Counted from the first letter of the stretch, positions 37,252-47,600 are shown. The stretch: DNA of 64,000 nt from Microbacterium sp. AK031 (GCF_024807145.1 NZ_JANUCA010000002.1:62001-126000); one strand, 5' to 3'. Notes: generated by a model not told the origin, from the sequence alone. Numbers and translations: made by a program.

Positions 37252-38531
37252 TACAGTTTTGTCCAAGCGGTTTCGATCTGGCTCGCGGCCTGTTCCAGCC
37301 GTTCGGCGGCGTCTGCACCGTTACGGATGTCGGCGAAGGCCTTGTTCATCTCCGCCTCGAACTGCACGTACCCGACCGACGTCGGGCGCGAGACCGCGGT
37401 GTTCTCGACTTCGTAGGAGATGAGATCGGCGACGCCCGCCGCGTGCTCACCGCCGAGCTCTTCGAGACCGGGAAGATATTCGGCTTCCGCGTCAGTGTTG
37501 GCGGGGATGATCGTCGTCGCCTCCGCCGTCGACAGCGCACCGGCCGCATCGAACGCCGCGAACTCGATGAATTCACGAGCAGCGTCCTTGTTCTTCGACG
37601 CAGTGTTGATTCCCCATGACCAGGAGCCTGTCGGCGTCACCGCATCGCCGCCCTCGAAGTACGGCATCGGCGCGACACCCCAGTCGAAGTCGGCATCCGC
37701 AGCCATCCGGCCCACATCCCAGGGCCCTCCGACGAAGAAGGCGGCATCGCCGTCGCTGAAGATCGGTGCCGTCTGGAAGCCGCCGACACCGCGCGGGGCG
37801 AGTCCGCTGGCGAATGTCTCGCCGTACCAGTTCATCGCCTGCACCCACGCATCGTTCGCGATGTCGGCAGTCAGCATGTCGTCACCGACGATGCCAGAGC
37901 CCCCGCCGAGCGATTCCGCGAGAGGCTGCAGCTGGTAGTACGCCTCGATCTGCTCGAGGACCAGGCCGTACGGGGTACCGGCCGCCTGCGCGGCGCGACC
38001 TGCCTCTGCGACCTGCTCCCAGGTCCAACGAGCGTCGGGATCCGCGGTGGGTGCCTCGATACCGGCAGCGGTCAGTGCATCGCGGTTGTAGAACATCAGC
38101 TGGGTGGAATTCCACACCGACAGCGCCCACATCTTGCCGTCGTACCGGTTGATCTCGTACTGGCCTTCGCTGGTGGCGGCCTTCGCCTCGTCCTCGAGAT
38201 CGCTGAGGTCTTCGAGGAAGCCCTGTGCCGCGAGCTGGGAGAGATTGGGCTGATCGACGCCGTAGACGTCGATGGTGTCGTCCCCTGCTCCCAGCCGTTG
38301 CTGCAGTGTGCTGGAGTACTGATCGAACGGCACCTGCGTGTACTCGACGGTGATGTCGGGGTGCGACGCTTCGAATGCCTCGATGACGGGGGCATAGGTC
38401 GCTGGATCATCGGTGCCGAGGAATTGCAACGTCCCGTCAGCGGAGCCGGAGTCGTCCGCGGCGGAACAGCCCGAGATGAACAGTGCACCGATCGCCAGTC
38501 CGGCAAGCAACGCAGCTCGTGAACGCTTCAT
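37251..38531 (-). CDS. Extracellular solute-binding lipoprotein, family 1
   Basis: A 426-residue lipoprotein: signal peptide MKRSRAALLAGLAIGALFIS with lipobox ISGC, acylated Cys at residue 22. The body shows LQFLGTDDPATYAPVIEAFE, DDTIDVYGVDQPNLSQLAAQ and FFVGGPWDVGRM of the CUT1 family. It heads an operon with two permeases and a nucleoside hydrolase, under control of divergent LacI-type operators. Ligand is therefore predicted to be a nucleoside or glycosylated base, but sugar ligands cannot be excluded. Confidence 0.9.
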   Translation of the reverse strand: MKRSRAALLAGLAIGALFISGCSAADDSGSADGTLQFLGTDDPATYAPVIEAFEASHPDITVEYTQVPFDQYSSTLQQRLGAGDDTIDVYGVDQPNLSQLAAQGFLEDLSDLEDEAKAATSEGQYEINRYDGKMWALSVWNSTQLMFYNRDALTAAGIEAPTADPDARWTWEQVAEAGRAAQAAGTPYGLVLEQIEAYYQLQPLAESLGGGSGIVGDDMLTADIANDAWVQAMNWYGETFASGLAPRGVGGFQTAPIFSDGDAAFFVGGPWDVGRMAADADFDWGVAPMPYFEGGDAVTPTGSWSWGINTASKNKDAAREFIEFAAFDAAGALSTAEATTIIPANTDAEAEYLPGLEELGGEHAAGVADLISYEVENTAVSRPTSVGYVQFEAEMNKAFADIRNGADAAERLEQAASQIETAWTKL

Positions 38532-38578
38532 GGGTTCACCTTCCTGATGTCTGTGGGGCGCACTTCTCGACGCCGGAT

Positions 38579-38605
38579 TCTAACCGCATAGACGAAGCGG
38601 TTAGA
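38579..38605. promoter_or_regulatory. Operator cluster for the divergent LacI regulator
   Basis: TCTAACCGCATAGA (38579-38592) is followed immediately by GAAGCGGTTAGA (38594-38605), the reverse complement of the same core. Together they form CTAACCGC/GCGGTTAG with a 9-base spacer between the ABC operon and the LacI gene. Confidence 0.7.
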
Positions 38606-38670
38606 TTGAACTCTAAACGACATACCGAGCGCACCGCAAGATGCATCGATCCTGTTAGCATCCATGCAGG

Positions 38671-38684
38671 TCTAACCGCTTAGC
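38671..38684. promoter_or_regulatory. Third LacI-type operator near the regulator start
   Basis: TCTAACCGCTTAGC repeats the TCTAACCGC core of the 38579 site, about 90 bases away and just upstream of the LacI gene, consistent with autoregulation. Confidence 0.7.
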
Positions 38685-38701
38685 GACCACAGAGGAGAAT
38701 G

Positions 38702-39694
38702 ATGTCCACCGGACGTGACGTCGCCGCGCTCGCCGGCACTTCCACTGCCGTCGTCAGCTATGTATTCAATAACGGGCCTCGCAATGTGTCTCCCGAGACG
38801 AAGGAACGCGTGCTCGCCGCCGCTGCGCAGCTGAACTACCGACCGAACGCGCTCGCTCGCGCCCTGAGCTTCGGCCGGACCGCCACGATCGGACTCATCG
38901 TCCCCGATATCGCCAACCCCTACTTCGGTGAGCTCGCCGGAGCACTGGAGGACGCAGCCATCGAACGCGGCGATCTGCTGCTCATCGGCGATTCCCGGCT
39001 CAATACGGCCCGCGAAGCCCGGCATATCGCAGCGTTCGTCGAACGGCGCGTGGACTCAGTGGTGATGGTGTCGCTGCTCGATGAGCCGGACTTCTCGGCA
39101 TTCCAGCAGGCATCGATCCCCGTCGTCGCCCTGCATCCGCTCGCCTCGGACTCGCAGGTCTCCTCCGTGACCATCGACTACGAATCGGCCGCCGAGGCGG
39201 CGACCTCTCATCTGACTGAACACGGGTTCGAGAGCATCGGCCTACTCAACGGCCCTGCCCAGTCCGTGGGTGCCGATCAGCACCGTCGCGGCTTCCTCCG
39301 TGCCATCGCGGCGAGCGGCCGTGAAATCCGCCACGAGGAGCGCAACAGCGATTCTTCTCGCGCCGCTGCTTCGGCCGTCAGCATCCCTTGGCTGGAAAGC
39401 TCCGATCGCCCGCGCGCGATCACGTGCGCGACGGATGAACAGGCCAACGGGGTGCTCCACGCCGCCTATCTGCTGGGTCTCCGAGTTCCGCAAGACCTCG
39501 CCGTGATCGGATTCGACGGCACTGAGCACTCGGAGTTCACCGTCCCTCCACTCACAACTGTGCGCCAGCCGATACGCGCCATCGCCGCGCGCTCGATCGA
39601 GATCCTCACCGGCGACACTGCTGTCCCCGTGCATGAGTTCGCGGATCATGAACTCGTCGTCCGGGACTCCTGCGGCTGCACGACCCCGCTTTGA
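38702..39694 (+). CDS. LacI family transcriptional regulator of the nucleoside-hydrolase operon
   Basis: A 330-residue repressor: HTH at residues 1-60 (RDVAALAGTSTAVVSYVFNN, then the hinge helix RPNALARAL) and a periplasmic-binding-fold effector domain. The N-terminus is short, starting near the first HTH helix. AGAGGAGA precedes two adjacent ATGs (38699 and 38702); the second has better spacing. It is divergent from the binding-protein operon, with three related operator sites in between, so it most likely represses that operon and itself, relieved by the imported ligand. Confidence 0.92.
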   Translation: MSTGRDVAALAGTSTAVVSYVFNNGPRNVSPETKERVLAAAAQLNYRPNALARALSFGRTATIGLIVPDIANPYFGELAGALEDAAIERGDLLLIGDSRLNTAREARHIAAFVERRVDSVVMVSLLDEPDFSAFQQASIPVVALHPLASDSQVSSVTIDYESAAEAATSHLTEHGFESIGLLNGPAQSVGADQHRRGFLRAIAASGREIRHEERNSDSSRAAASAVSIPWLESSDRPRAITCATDEQANGVLHAAYLLGLRVPQDLAVIGFDGTEHSEFTVPPLTTVRQPIRAIAARSIEILTGDTAVPVHEFADHELVVRDSCGCTTPL

Positions 39695-39712
39695 GCGACG
39701 GCCTGCCCGAGC

Positions 39713-40567
39713 TCAACTCGCGGCCAGGCGTTTCTTCTCCGCTTCGATGTCGTAATCGGCGGCCGGCCACTGCGGGTCGATGTCCTCCAGCGCTGCCAGC
39801 AGCAGTTCCTGCACGGCCAGCCGCGCGTACCACTTGCTGTCGGCGGGCACGACGTGCCAGGGGGCGACCTCGGTCGAAGTGCGGTCGAACACCGTCTGGT
39901 AGGCGTCCATGTACTTCGGCCACAGCATCCGCTCGTCGACGTCGCCGGGGTTGTACTTCCAGTGCTTGTCCGGGCGCTCGAGGCGCTCCATCAGGCGTTC
40001 CTTCTGCTCCTCCGGCGAGATGTGCAGCATCACCTTGACGATGCGGGTGCCGGATGCGGCCACCTGGGCCTCGAACGCATTGATCGCGTCGTATCGCCGC
40101 TCGATCTCGTCCGCGGAGGCGCGCTCGCGCACCTTCCCGATCAGCACGTCTTCGTAGTGAGATCGGTCGAAGACGCCGATGAATCCGGGCTGCGGAAGCC
40201 GCTGCTCGATGCGCCACAGGAAGTCGTGCGCCTGCTCCTCCTCGGTCGGCGCTTTGAATGCGGTGAGCGCGATCCCCTGGGGATCGACACCGCCGACGAC
40301 GTGCCGGACGATGCCGCCCTTGCCCGCGGAGTCCATCGCCTGCAACACCAGCAGCACCGCATCCGTCGTGTCGCCCGTGCGACTCGCCGCATACAGGCGC
40401 TCCTGCAGTTCACCGAGCGACTCGGTTCCGGCCGCGAGGTCCTTCACTCCGCTCTTCTTGTCACCGCCGTAGCCGGGGTGGCTCCCTGGAGCGACGTTCG
40501 CCAGAAGGAACGCCTCGTCCACTTGCAGGATCTCGGATGCTTCGCCTGACCAGCCTCGTGTGCTCAT
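39713..40567 (-). CDS. Polyphosphate:nucleotide phosphotransferase, PPK2 family
   Basis: A 284-residue cytosolic kinase that uses polyphosphate to phosphorylate nucleotides. Walker A is LQAMDSAGKGGIVRHV, Walker B FIGVFDRSHYEDVL, and lid residues lie in HISPEEQKERLMERLERPDK. This is the PPK2 short form. ATG at 40567 has AAGGA upstream and was chosen over a longer frame. It is convergent with the LacI gene across 18 bases and downstream of menD. Confidence 0.93.
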   Translation of the reverse strand: MSTRGWSGEASEILQVDEAFLLANVAPGSHPGYGGDKKSGVKDLAAGTESLGELQERLYAASRTGDTTDAVLLVLQAMDSAGKGGIVRHVVGGVDPQGIALTAFKAPTEEEQAHDFLWRIEQRLPQPGFIGVFDRSHYEDVLIGKVRERASADEIERRYDAINAFEAQVAASGTRIVKVMLHISPEEQKERLMERLERPDKHWKYNPGDVDERMLWPKYMDAYQTVFDRTSTEVAPWHVVPADSKWYARLAVQELLLAALEDIDPQWPAADYDIEAEKKRLAAS

Positions 40568-40633
40568 GCGTACATCCTTCCGTGAACCTGCCGGATCTCG
40601 GCACTCCATGCGGTGAATCTGCTCGTCTCGACA

Positions 40634-42307
40634 TCAGTCACGAGGAAGCGGCACCTCGATGAGCTGCCGGCCCCCGGCCGGCGTGGTGAGCGCCTGGTCG
40701 AGCGCAGCGCGCGTCGTGACCCGCTGATACGTCCAGCCGTACGCGAGCGCGAGCTGCTCGAGGCTGGTCGTGTGCGGAGTGTAGAAGGCGCGGTCGAGGT
40801 CTTCGCGCGGGGCGGACGACGCCACCTCCAGCGAATCGAAGATCGTGCCGCCGCCATCGTTGCCTACGATGACCTGGATGCGTGGCTCCTGCTCGTCCGG
40901 CGGCAGCAGCAGCGCACCGATGTCGTGCAGGAACGCGAGATCGCCCAACAGCACCCTGGTGACACCGGCTGCGCCCTCGGCCTGGCTGGCGAGTGCGATG
41001 CCCATGGCGGTGGAGATGGTGCCGTCGATGCCTGCCAAGCCTCGATTGGCATGCACCGGCACCTTCTTGCCGCCGAGCACGGCATCGGCGACCCGCACCA
41101 ACCGCGACGACCCGAACATCAGACGGTCGTGCGGCCACGTCGCACGCCACACGGCATCGACGAGCAGTTCGCGATCGAGGGGACGCCGCACTGCCTCGAG
41201 TTCGGTGCGCACCGCGTCTCGGCGAGCGGCGAAGTCGGTCGATGCGAGCCCTTCCTGATCCGGTGCGTTCTCACTGAGGTCGACGACGGATGCCGCAGAG
41301 GCTTCCATCCACGCCCCCATCCAGGAGCGGTCGGCTTCGCCGGGGGCGACGGCGACGGATGCTGCGGCCACCGCACGTCCGTTGAGATTCAGTTCCTCAC
41401 CGCCGGAGCGCACTGCGATCACCTGGACGTCGTCGCGGCGCAGGAGGGCGGTGACCTCGCGGCTGAGGGTGGGATGCCCGAACACCACGGCACGCTGGAT
41501 CCGGCCACCGAGGATATCGTCGCGCAGCATCTCGCGGTAGCCGTGCACGATGTAGCGGCCGTAGCGTGCGCCGCTGACGATCTCGGCGATCAGCGGCCAC
41601 GTGCCGGCATGGGCGATCTCCTCGGCCTCTGCTCCGGCATCCGCTCCAGCTATCACCACGGTGCGGAGGCCGCGTGTCAGAACGAACGGCTCCCCCTCCG
41701 TCGCTGTCGGCGCAGTCCCTGGAGCGACCTCGGCGCCCTCTGCCAGTACAGCGGAGAGCGGCTCGCGTGACGGAAGGTTCAGGTGCACTGGCCCGGCGAC
41801 TCCCGAGAGGGCTGTGGGCGCGGCATCCGCCCCCATCGCCGCAGCGACAGCCTTCTCTGCGAGGCCGTCCCACGATCCGTCGCCGGGGACAGCGGCGTCG
41901 AGTGAGAGCCGCACGAATGGGTCGAACAGCCCCGGCTGGATCGTCGCCTGATTGGCTCCGACGCCGCGCAGTTCGGGCGGGCGGTCGGCCGTGAGCAGCA
42001 GCAGCGGCACACCGGAGTGGAACGCCTCCATCGCCGCGGGGAGCAGGTTCGCCGCCGCCGTACCGGATGTGCAGATGACGGCCGCGGGAACGCGCGTCTC
42101 GCGCGAAAGGCCCAGTGCCGTGAATCCGGCGACACGTTCATCGATCCGCACATGCACGCGCACATCGCCTTGCCTGGCGAAGCGGACGGCAGCGAGGGCG
42201 AGAGCCTGTGAGCGCGAGCCCGGCGCGATCACGATGTCGCGCACACCGTGCGCGATGACTTCAGCAAGAAGCGATGCCGCGGCATCCGATGCCGGCGACG
42301 CCGTCAC
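40634..42307 (-). CDS. menD: 2-succinyl-5-enolpyruvyl-6-hydroxy-3-cyclohexene-1-carboxylate synthase
   Basis: A 557-residue thiamine-diphosphate enzyme of standard MenD length. The N-terminal APGSRSQALALAAVR binds isochorismate-related substrate, the middle domain follows, and the ThDP motif GNDGGGTIFDSLE is near the C-terminus. It adds 2-oxoglutarate-derived succinic semialdehyde to isochorismate in menaquinone synthesis. It starts with GTG at 42307 overlapping the PLDc_N gene stop by four bases. menF and menG lie 6-10 kb away, so the pathway is split over two clusters. Confidence 0.95.
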   Translation of the reverse strand: MTASPASDAAASLLAEVIAHGVRDIVIAPGSRSQALALAAVRFARQGDVRVHVRIDERVAGFTALGLSRETRVPAAVICTSGTAAANLLPAAMEAFHSGVPLLLLTADRPPELRGVGANQATIQPGLFDPFVRLSLDAAVPGDGSWDGLAEKAVAAAMGADAAPTALSGVAGPVHLNLPSREPLSAVLAEGAEVAPGTAPTATEGEPFVLTRGLRTVVIAGADAGAEAEEIAHAGTWPLIAEIVSGARYGRYIVHGYREMLRDDILGGRIQRAVVFGHPTLSREVTALLRRDDVQVIAVRSGGEELNLNGRAVAAASVAVAPGEADRSWMGAWMEASAASVVDLSENAPDQEGLASTDFAARRDAVRTELEAVRRPLDRELLVDAVWRATWPHDRLMFGSSRLVRVADAVLGGKKVPVHANRGLAGIDGTISTAMGIALASQAEGAAGVTRVLLGDLAFLHDIGALLLPPDEQEPRIQVIVGNDGGGTIFDSLEVASSAPREDLDRAFYTPHTTSLEQLALAYGWTYQRVTTRAALDQALTTPAGGRQLIEVPLPRD

Positions 42308-42651
42308 GATCGCGGCTCAGCCGCCGGCGGGTCTGTCTCGTCGTCCAGGCGGGCGAGTTCCTCTTCGAGCCTACGGATCCGCTCGTCCTGTTCAGTCTTG
42401 CCGAGGCTGCGCAGGAACTCAGGGTCATCGTCGGGAGCGGCTCGACGAATGCTCTCCTGATCTCTCGGACGCCGGCGTCCGAGAGCGAACCAGAGGATGC
42501 CGCCGAGCACGGGGATGAGAACCACGATCGCGATCCAGGCGGCTTTCGACGCGCCACGGTGCCGCGTCGCCGGCTGCACTGCGCAGTCGACGATGCTGAA
42601 CACCCAGAAGACGAGGGCCAGGAAGCCCCCGACGATCAATAGTCTCGCCAC
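42304..42651 (-). CDS. PLD nuclease N-terminal (PLDc_N) membrane protein
   Basis: A 115-residue protein with two helices: a first hydrophobic helix of about 20 residues and WIAIVVLIPVLGGILWFALG, matching the PLDc_N domain seen at the N-terminus of cardiolipin-synthase-like proteins. A charged C-terminal tail with a short coiled coil (RIRRLEEELARLDDE) follows. It starts with GTG at 42651 and is fused in translation to menD by a four-base overlap. The role in menaquinone synthesis is unknown. Confidence 0.85.
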   Translation of the reverse strand: MARLLIVGGFLALVFWVFSIVDCAVQPATRHRGASKAAWIAIVVLIPVLGGILWFALGRRRPRDQESIRRAAPDDDPEFLRSLGKTEQDERIRRLEEELARLDDETDPPAAEPRS

Positions 42652-42728
42652 ACCTCCATTCTAGGCGGGTTATCCGCGCCTGGACTCCCGACTCGGAGAG
42701 CTCGACTGGGCCTACGCTGAGGGGCGTG

Positions 42729-43433
42729 ATGATCGACGAGACCATTCTGGGTCCGGTGCGGATCGCCTGGACCCGCGCAGTCGACGACGCCGACCTGCTC
42801 GATGCGGAGCGAATGCTGGGGCCGTCTCAGAGGATTCGTCACGACGGCATGGATGCCGCGCGGGCGCGCCGATTCGCCACCGGACGACGACTCCTGGAGG
42901 CGCTGGTTCCAGGGATCGTGTCGGGCGCCGTTCGCATCGAGAGCGTCTGCGAGCATTGCGGCGGTGATCACGGCCGGCCAGACGCCAAAGGTGCCCCGTT
43001 CGCCGTGAGCGTCAGCTACGCCGGAGACATGGTCGCAGCGGCCGCGGTCGCCCTGGAATCGGCATCCGCCGTGGGCATCGACATCGAGCATCGCACTTCG
43101 GATGTCGACGCCTCGATGAGCGAGCTGGCGCGCCTGTTCGCGCCCCGCACGCCACCAGGACTGCGCGAATGGACCGAAATCGAAGCCGCGGTCAAGGCCG
43201 ACGGGCGGGGGCTGCGCGTCCCGCCCTCGGATGTTGCATTCGGCGAGCGCTCCGGAATGCTGCTGCCGGGCGGGCGGGTCGTCCGCGTTCCCGGCCGGGA
43301 CGAGCGGATCGTGGTCGCTCCCGCTGCCGGCCCGCCGGGCCACATCGTCAGTGTGGCAGTCGTAGAGGCAGCGCCGGAAGCGGCGCCGCCTCCAGCCACG
43401 CATGGAACAGGTCGGCGAGCGATGACTCGGTAA
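42729..43433 (+). CDS. 4'-phosphopantetheinyl transferase (Sfp/AcpS-like)
   Basis: A 234-residue protein. The substrate-binding motif is AVGIDIEHRTS and the Mg/CoA motif WTEIEAAVKADGRGL, both characteristic of the Sfp-type family, which attaches phosphopantetheine to carrier-protein serine. The N-terminal half carries ARRFATGRRLLEALVPGI. Its partner is probably the PCP domain of the NRPS encoded opposite. ATG at 42729 after GAGGGG is preferred over GTG 42726. The gene overlaps the 3' end of the convergent M1 peptidase by 86 bases. Confidence 0.88.
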   Translation: MIDETILGPVRIAWTRAVDDADLLDAERMLGPSQRIRHDGMDAARARRFATGRRLLEALVPGIVSGAVRIESVCEHCGGDHGRPDAKGAPFAVSVSYAGDMVAAAAVALESASAVGIDIEHRTSDVDASMSELARLFAPRTPPGLREWTEIEAAVKADGRGLRVPPSDVAFGERSGMLLPGGRVVRVPGRDERIVVAPAAGPPGHIVSVAVVEAAPEAAPPPATHGTGRRAMTR

Positions 43434-44652
43434 CCTCTTCGGCCAGATCGATGAAATCAGCCGTCGTCGCGGTGGCCCAGCGGAAGCGCTCGGCCCACGC
43501 GCGCAGCAGCCGGAAGAACGACTCGTCACCGACCGTCAGTCGCACGGCGTGGAGGGTGAGCGCACCGCGCTTGTAGATCCGATCGTCGAACATCAAGTCA
43601 GGACCGGGTTCGCCGAGGATGACGTCCTGGGGCAGGGCCTCGAGCCGACGGTGATGATCCACGGCCTCAGCGTGCGTGGCACGGCCGCCTGAACGCTCGG
43701 ACCAGATCCATTCCGCGTAGCAGGCGAAGCCCTCGTTCAACCAGATGTCGCGCCATTGCGACAGGCCGACGCTGTTGCCGAACCACTGGTGCGCGAGTTC
43801 GTGGGCGACGAGACGCTCCGATCCACCTTCGCCGTCGACATGATTCGCTCCGAAGATGCCGACGCCCTGCGCCTCGAGGGGAATCTCGAGCTCGTCCTCC
43901 GTGACGACGATCCGGTAGTCCGGCAGCGGATAGGCGCCGAACGTCTCCTCGAACACCCGCATCATCTCGGGGAGGTCTGCGAAGTCCGCGAGCACGCGGG
44001 CCTCGAGTGCGCGCGGGTAGTGGATCTCGCCCAGCACGCCCTTGAAGTCGATCGGCCTCGCAACGTACCGACCGATCTGCACGGTCGCGAGATATGTGGC
44101 CGTCGGGATGTCACGGCCGAAGATCCAGGTCGTCTTCCCGCCGCGGATCGACCGTGACGTGGTGCCGCCTGCAACGACGGTGTAGGCGGAATCAGTGGTG
44201 AACGTCAGCTGATAGGTCGCCTTGTCGGAGGGGAGATCGTTGCACGGGAACCATGTCGGCGCCCCCGTCGGCTGCGAGGCGGTGATCACACCGTCCTCGA
44301 GCTCCTCCCAGCCGATCGTGCCCCATCGCGATCGGCGCGGCCTCGGAGCGCCGGCGTAGGCGATGGAGACCGCGAACGGGTCACCGGCGGCGAGCGGCGC
44401 GGCGAGGGTGATCCGCAGCTTGCGGTCGCTCTGGCGGAACGGCACCGACTTGCCGGAGTCGAGGCGCACCCGTGAGGCGCGCAGCCCCACGAGATCGAAC
44501 GACAGCGCGCTGGTCGCCGCGTGGACGTATCCGCGCAGCACCGCGGTGCCGCTGAGACGATTCGTCGTCACCTTGTAGTCGAGTTCGAGCTCGTAGTGGT
44601 CGACGCTCAGGTTCGCGTCGCCGCTCTGCGCGACGTACGGATCGCCGCTCAC
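43348..44652 (-). CDS. M1 family metallopeptidase, short form
   Basis: A 434-residue protein with the zinc motif HELAHQWFG and the third ligand in NEGFACYAE. The expected GxMEN substrate motif is replaced by LEAQGVGIFGANH. The C-terminal ERAP-like domain of long M1 enzymes is absent, leaving N-terminal saddle and thermolysin-like domains. It starts at GTG 44652, overlapping the NRPS stop by four bases, so it is translated with the NRPS. An N-terminal signal peptide is not seen. A role in processing the NRPS product is plausible but unproved. Confidence 0.88.
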   Translation of the reverse strand: MSGDPYVAQSGDANLSVDHYELELDYKVTTNRLSGTAVLRGYVHAATSALSFDLVGLRASRVRLDSGKSVPFRQSDRKLRITLAAPLAAGDPFAVSIAYAGAPRPRRSRWGTIGWEELEDGVITASQPTGAPTWFPCNDLPSDKATYQLTFTTDSAYTVVAGGTTSRSIRGGKTTWIFGRDIPTATYLATVQIGRYVARPIDFKGVLGEIHYPRALEARVLADFADLPEMMRVFEETFGAYPLPDYRIVVTEDELEIPLEAQGVGIFGANHVDGEGGSERLVAHELAHQWFGNSVGLSQWRDIWLNEGFACYAEWIWSERSGGRATHAEAVDHHRRLEALPQDVILGEPGPDLMFDDRIYKRGALTLHAVRLTVGDESFFRLLRAWAERFRWATATTADFIDLAEEVTESSLADLFHAWLEAAPLPALPLRLPH

Positions 44653-47600
44653 AGGTCGGCAGACTGGTACGCGCGGACCTTGACTGCTCGCCACGGTCCG
44701 ATCGGGTTGCCGCTCCAGCGGCTGCCGACCGGAACGGTCTCGCCGCGCATGACGAGTGACGCGGGGCCGACCGTGGCATCCGCGCCGATCGATGCGGCGG
44801 GGAGGATGACGCTGTGCGGGCCCAGCGTCGCCCCGGCTTCGAGGGTCACCGTGTCAGTGCTCATCACCCGATCATGGAACAGATGCGTCTGAACCACACA
44901 ACCGCGGTTCACGGTCGCTCCGTCTCCGAGCGTCACGAGGTCGGGTTCCGGAAGCCAGTAACTGTCGGTCCAGACGCCGCGACCGACCTCGGCGCCGAGT
45001 GAGCGCAGCCACATCGCGAGGATCGGCGTGCCGGCGGCCGCGTTCGCGAACCACGGTGCGGCCACCATCTCCGTGAACGTGTCGGAGACCTCGGTGCGCC
45101 AGACGAAACTCGACCACAGCGGATGCTCGCCAGGGCGGATGCGCCCGACGATGACCCACTTCGCAATCGTGCTGATGGCGGCCGCGAACAGACCGGCGAG
45201 CATGACGATGACACCGGAGAGCACGGCGGTCATGGCCATGCCCCAGGCATCGATCATCGCAGCGAGCGCGAACAGGACAGCCATTCCCAGCGCACAGCTG
45301 ACGATCACCGGAATGAAGCGGCACAGCTCCCACAGTGCGCGGGCGACACGCAGCCCGCCGCGCGGACGGTAAGTGCGCTCGAGGTCGGCATCGTTGACCA
45401 CGCGGCGGAGCCGCATGGCGGGCGAACCGAGCCAGGACGAGCCCGGCTTGGATTTCTCCGGCGCGACCGAGAGCACGGCGACGAGACCGTCGCGTGGCAC
45501 CCGGTGACCGGGACCGGCCATGCCCGAGTTACCCAGGAACGCGCGCTTGCCGATGCGCGCGCGGTCCAGGCGCATCCATCCGCCCTTGAGCTCATATGCC
45601 GCGACCATCGTGTCGTCGGCAAGGAACGCGCCGTCGTCGATCGTCGTCATGGACGGGATCAGCAGCACAGTGGATGCCTCGACCTCGCGACCGACCTTGG
45701 CACCCAGCATCCTCAGCCAGATCGGCGTGAACAAACTCGAGTAGATCGGGAACAGGATGGTGCGGGCAGAGTCCAGCAACCTCTCGGTCGACCAGGCCTG
45801 CCAGGCGACGCGGCTGCGAACGGCATGGATGCCTTCATCCAGGCCGATCGACAGCAGTCGAGTGAGCACCACGACCAGCACCGCGAGCGTGACTCCGGCA
45901 GCGAGCGTCGCCGGTATCAGCCACGCGGCGACAGCCGGCAGAGCCTCGGGGAGCGAAGCGGACCCGCGGATCGCCTGCGCGATCACGAGCAGGCCGACGG
46001 CGTACGCGACGAAGGGCAGCAGCGCGAGACCGGCCGACGACAGGCCGTAGGCCCAGAGCCATCTTCGCGGAGCGGCAGGACGCTCCGGCGCGAGCGGGCT
46101 GGATGTTCCGCCCACGCGCACCGCAGGAGAGCCCGCCCATCGCTGACCGGCGCGGACTCTGCCGAACACCGCTGACCCCGGTGCGATCTCAGCATCACGA
46201 CCGATCTTCGTCCCGGGCGCGAGGGTGCTGCGCGCGCCGATCGTGGCGCCCCTGCCGATGCGGATGCCGCCGATGCGCACGGTGTCGCCGTCGATCCAGT
46301 ACCCCGAAAGGTCGACTTCGGGCTCGATCGCCGCACCTTCCGCGACGTCGAGCATGCCCGTGACCGGCGGCAACGCATGCAGGTCGACGTTCGGGCCGAT
46401 CTTCGCGCCGAGAGCGCGCGCGTAATACGTCACCCATGGCGCACCGGCCAGGCCGACCGGATCGATCTGGTGGGCGATCTGCTCGGCGAGCCAGAGGCGC
46501 AGATGCACTCCTCCCCCGCGGGCATAGTCACCGGGTCGCACTCCTGCGAGCAACAGCCGCGAAAGACCGGCCGAGACGGCCATCCGACCGAACGGGATCA
46601 CGAAGATCAGCAGACCGATGACGATGACCCACCAGGGCGCGTCCGGCAGGAACTCGAATCCCGGTACGAGCTGCATCAGCCAGCTGCCGGTGAGCAGCCA
46701 CAGCGTCCAGCGGATGCCGGTGAGGATGAACAACGGCACACCGGCGATGCTCTGCACCCACTGCATGATCCTCGGCGTGGGGTGCGCGGTGCTGAAGGTC
46801 GCTTCGACCTCGTCGTCGGAGGCTTCTTCTTCGACGGCATCCGCCATCTGCCGGAGCTTCGGCAGATCGTAGACGTCGGCCATCGTGAATTCGGGCGCGC
46901 GGACGCGGATGCGGGAGACGAGCTGAGCGGCGGCGAGGGAGCCGCCGCCGAGCTGGAAGAAGTCGGCCTTCTCATCGGCGGGACGGATGCCGAGCACCGC
47001 CAGCCATTGCTCGGAGAGCCACGCCGCGGTGCCCGACAGCGACGAGTCCGAGCCGTCGGTGTCTTCGAGCGGCCAGGGCAGGGCGGCCTTGTCGACCTTG
47101 CCGGAGGTGCGCACCGGAAGGTCGTCCATCACGGCGAGGAGCGGGATCAGCGGCGCGGGGAGCGTCTCGGCGAGCTCAGCGCGGGCGGTCTGGCGGTCGA
47201 AGCCCTCGGCAGGGACGACGTAGCCGACGAGCAGCGGCACGCCGCCATCGGAACGCTGCACGACCACGGCGGCGGCGGAGACCGCGGACAGCGCCTGCAG
47301 CGCGGATTCAACCTCGCCGAGTTCGATGCGGCGACCGCCCACCTTCACCTGGTCATCGGCACGACCCTGGAAGAGGAGACCTGCAGGATCGGCGCGTACG
47401 AGATCGCCCGATCGGTAGGCGCGCTCCCAGCCGAGAGACGGCATCGGCGCGTACTTCTCGGCATCCTTCGCAGGATCCAGGTATCGGGCGAGGCCGACGC
47501 CTCCGATGATCAGCTCGCCCACCTCACCGTCTGCGACCTGGTTGCCGGCCGAGTCCACGACGGCCAGGTTCCAGCCGTCCAGCGGCAGCCCGATGCGCAC

